Positions 5,514 to 6,402 of a DNA stretch of 6,402 nucleotides are shown piece by piece. Position 1 is the first letter of the stretch, and the number at the start of each line of letters is the position of its first letter. The position numbers and the translations under genes are program-made. Source of the stretch: UBA8437 sp963580005 (GTDB lineage: Bacteria > Planctomycetota > Planctomycetia > Planctomycetales > Planctomycetaceae); contig CAUZJR010000331.1 in the NCBI GenBank assembly GCA_963580005.1, forward strand, positions 1 to 6,402, given 5' to 3'. The notes beneath the pieces are model-generated. The model saw only the letters and a list, made by a program, of their open reading frames with translations, was not told the origin of the DNA and made no database searches.

Positions 5514-6402
5514 TAGACAGTCTCCTCGGGCCGAGGAGTCCGCTGGCGGTACTGACGGCTGGCCTGCCGCAGCTGCCGCTTCTCGTCCTCGCTGAGCCCC
5601 TCGAATCCATTCTGGTGAATCTTCTTCAACAACAAGTCAACCTGGTGCTCGACCTCCTGCTGACGGCCCTGCTCCTCCTGCACGCGGCTCTCTTCCCGAC
5701 GCTGTCGCCACCGCTCGAGCAACCCCTCCTGGGTCTCGATCGGCTCGTATTCCTCGACCTCGTCGTCCAGCGCCAACTCATACTCGAGCAACGCCGTCTC
5801 GAGATCATCGACCGCTCGCCGGCCGGCAATCTCCTCGAGATTCAACACCAGCACCACAGCCCCCAGTCCGACCAGCCAGGTCCCGTGCCACAGCGGCTGA
5901 TCGGCCAGCATCCCGGCCGCCAGCAACGCGACACCCAGCAGAGCTCCCAGCCTCAGGTAGAGATCCGCTGCCGTCTCCTCGACCAGCCACTCCGAGAGCA
6001 TCGATTCCAGCACCCGGCCACCATCAAAGGGGAGCACCGGCAGCAGGTTGATCACCAACAGAGCCCAGTTGATTGTAAACAGCAGCACGATCACCGACCG
6101 CACCGCGTCAACGCCACCGGCAAGAGTCACAGTCGGCCAGCCCGAAAGCGGATTGAGAGCTTCGGAGAGCAGGCCCGCTCGCCAGACGGTCATCCCCGTG
6201 ACCAGGCAGACCAGGGCGTGCACCGCCGGTCCCGCCAACGCGGTCAACACCTGCGAACGACGCGTGAGCTCAGGTTCCGCTGCGACCAGGCCACCCAGCG
6301 GCCAGGCCAGGATGTCGTCGCACCAGCCGCCGGTTCCTCGAGCGACCCACACGTGAGCCATCTCGTGCAACAGCACGCTGACAACCAGCACCCCCGTTGC
6401 CA
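5513..6402 (-). CDS. M50 (site-2 protease family) zinc metalloprotease, N-terminally cut by the window
   Basis: The frame is open to the right edge, so the true start lies outside; the GTG at 6389-6391 is internal. The zinc motif HEMAH (6353-6367) is followed by WPLGGLVAAE and the ALAGPAVHALV segment. The second M50 motif, NLLPVLPFDGG, comes next; its Asp (6023-6025) would be the third zinc ligand. Several hydrophobic segments surround these, including one at about 5930-5960 and one at about 5840-5885. These features indicate a polytopic intramembrane metalloprotease that cuts membrane-spanning substrates. After the last helix comes an acidic, then Glu/Arg/Gln-rich, coiled-coil-prone cytoplasmic region (about 5640-5800) and a C-terminal tail at about 5531-5641 that resembles the tail of the rhomboid in this window. 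No PDZ or CBS domain is seen in the visible part. It is followed by a coupled lipoprotein gene. The substrate is unknown. Confidence 0.92.
   Translation of the reverse strand, partial: ATGVLVVSVLLHEMAHVWVARGTGGWCDDILAWPLGGLVAAEPELTRRSQVLTALAGPAVHALVCLVTGMTVWRAGLLSEALNPLSGWPTVTLAGGVDAVRSVIVLLFTINWALLVINLLPVLPFDGGRVLESMLSEWLVEETAADLYLRLGALLGVALLAAGMLADQPLWHGTWLVGLGAVVLVLNLEEIAGRRAVDDLETALLEYELALDDEVEEYEPIETQEGLLERWRQRREESRVQEEQGRQQEVEHQVDLLLKKIHQNGFEGLSEDEKRQLRQASRQYRQRTPRPEETV
5522..5527 (-). promoter_or_regulatory. Ribosome binding site of the lipoprotein gene, inside the M50 gene
   Basis: GAGGAG on the minus strand lies within the last codons of the M50 protease gene, eight bases before the lipoprotein ATG at 5513. 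Such a strong site means the lipoprotein can be initiated afresh as well as by re-initiation at the TAATG overlap. Confidence 0.65.

Overview
The window looks like a piece of a GC-rich (by eye, mid-60s percent) bacterial chromosome, most likely from a planctomycete. The evidence is the set of families: a rhomboid protease opening with MGIHNRDY, a short CxxCxxxCC (YkgJ-type) protein fused by an ATGA overlap to hisS, a small signal-peptide/membrane protein after hisS, and lipoprotein and coiled-coil proteins of a kind common in that phylum. This assignment is inference from recalled family features; no search was run. There is no mobile element, CRISPR array, tRNA or rRNA, and codon texture looks uniform throughout.

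Layout. Positions 1-180 (+) hold the last 59 codons of an alpha/beta-hydrolase (prolyl oligopeptidase/dienelactone hydrolase type), converging with a rhomboid intramembrane serine protease at 196-1347 (-). Upstream of the rhomboid is a 137-base gap with a 12-base tandem repeat array, two GGTCGACC palindromes and a possible terminator hairpin. It is followed by an unrecognised membrane-anchored coiled-coil protein at 1485-2441 (-). A 235-base divergent promoter region (2442-2676) separates this leftward group from a rightward unit: the cysteine-cluster protein (2677-3105) overlapping histidyl-tRNA synthetase (3102-4478), then a 90-residue membrane protein (4560-4832) with a promoter of its own. 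Converging on it from the right is a leftward pair, a site-2-type M50 metalloprotease (5513-6402, N terminus cut by the window edge) joined by a TAATG overlap to a lipoprotein (4872-5513).

How the genes relate. hisS is the only clear housekeeping gene. The window carries two mechanistically unrelated intramembrane proteases, a serine rhomboid and a zinc M50 enzyme, about 4.2 kb apart. Both end in the same kind of short C-terminal tail: 16 of 36 positions identical in an ungapped alignment by eye. This is the most interesting observation here. The rest looks like ordinary conserved chromosome with several uncharacterised membrane or exported proteins.
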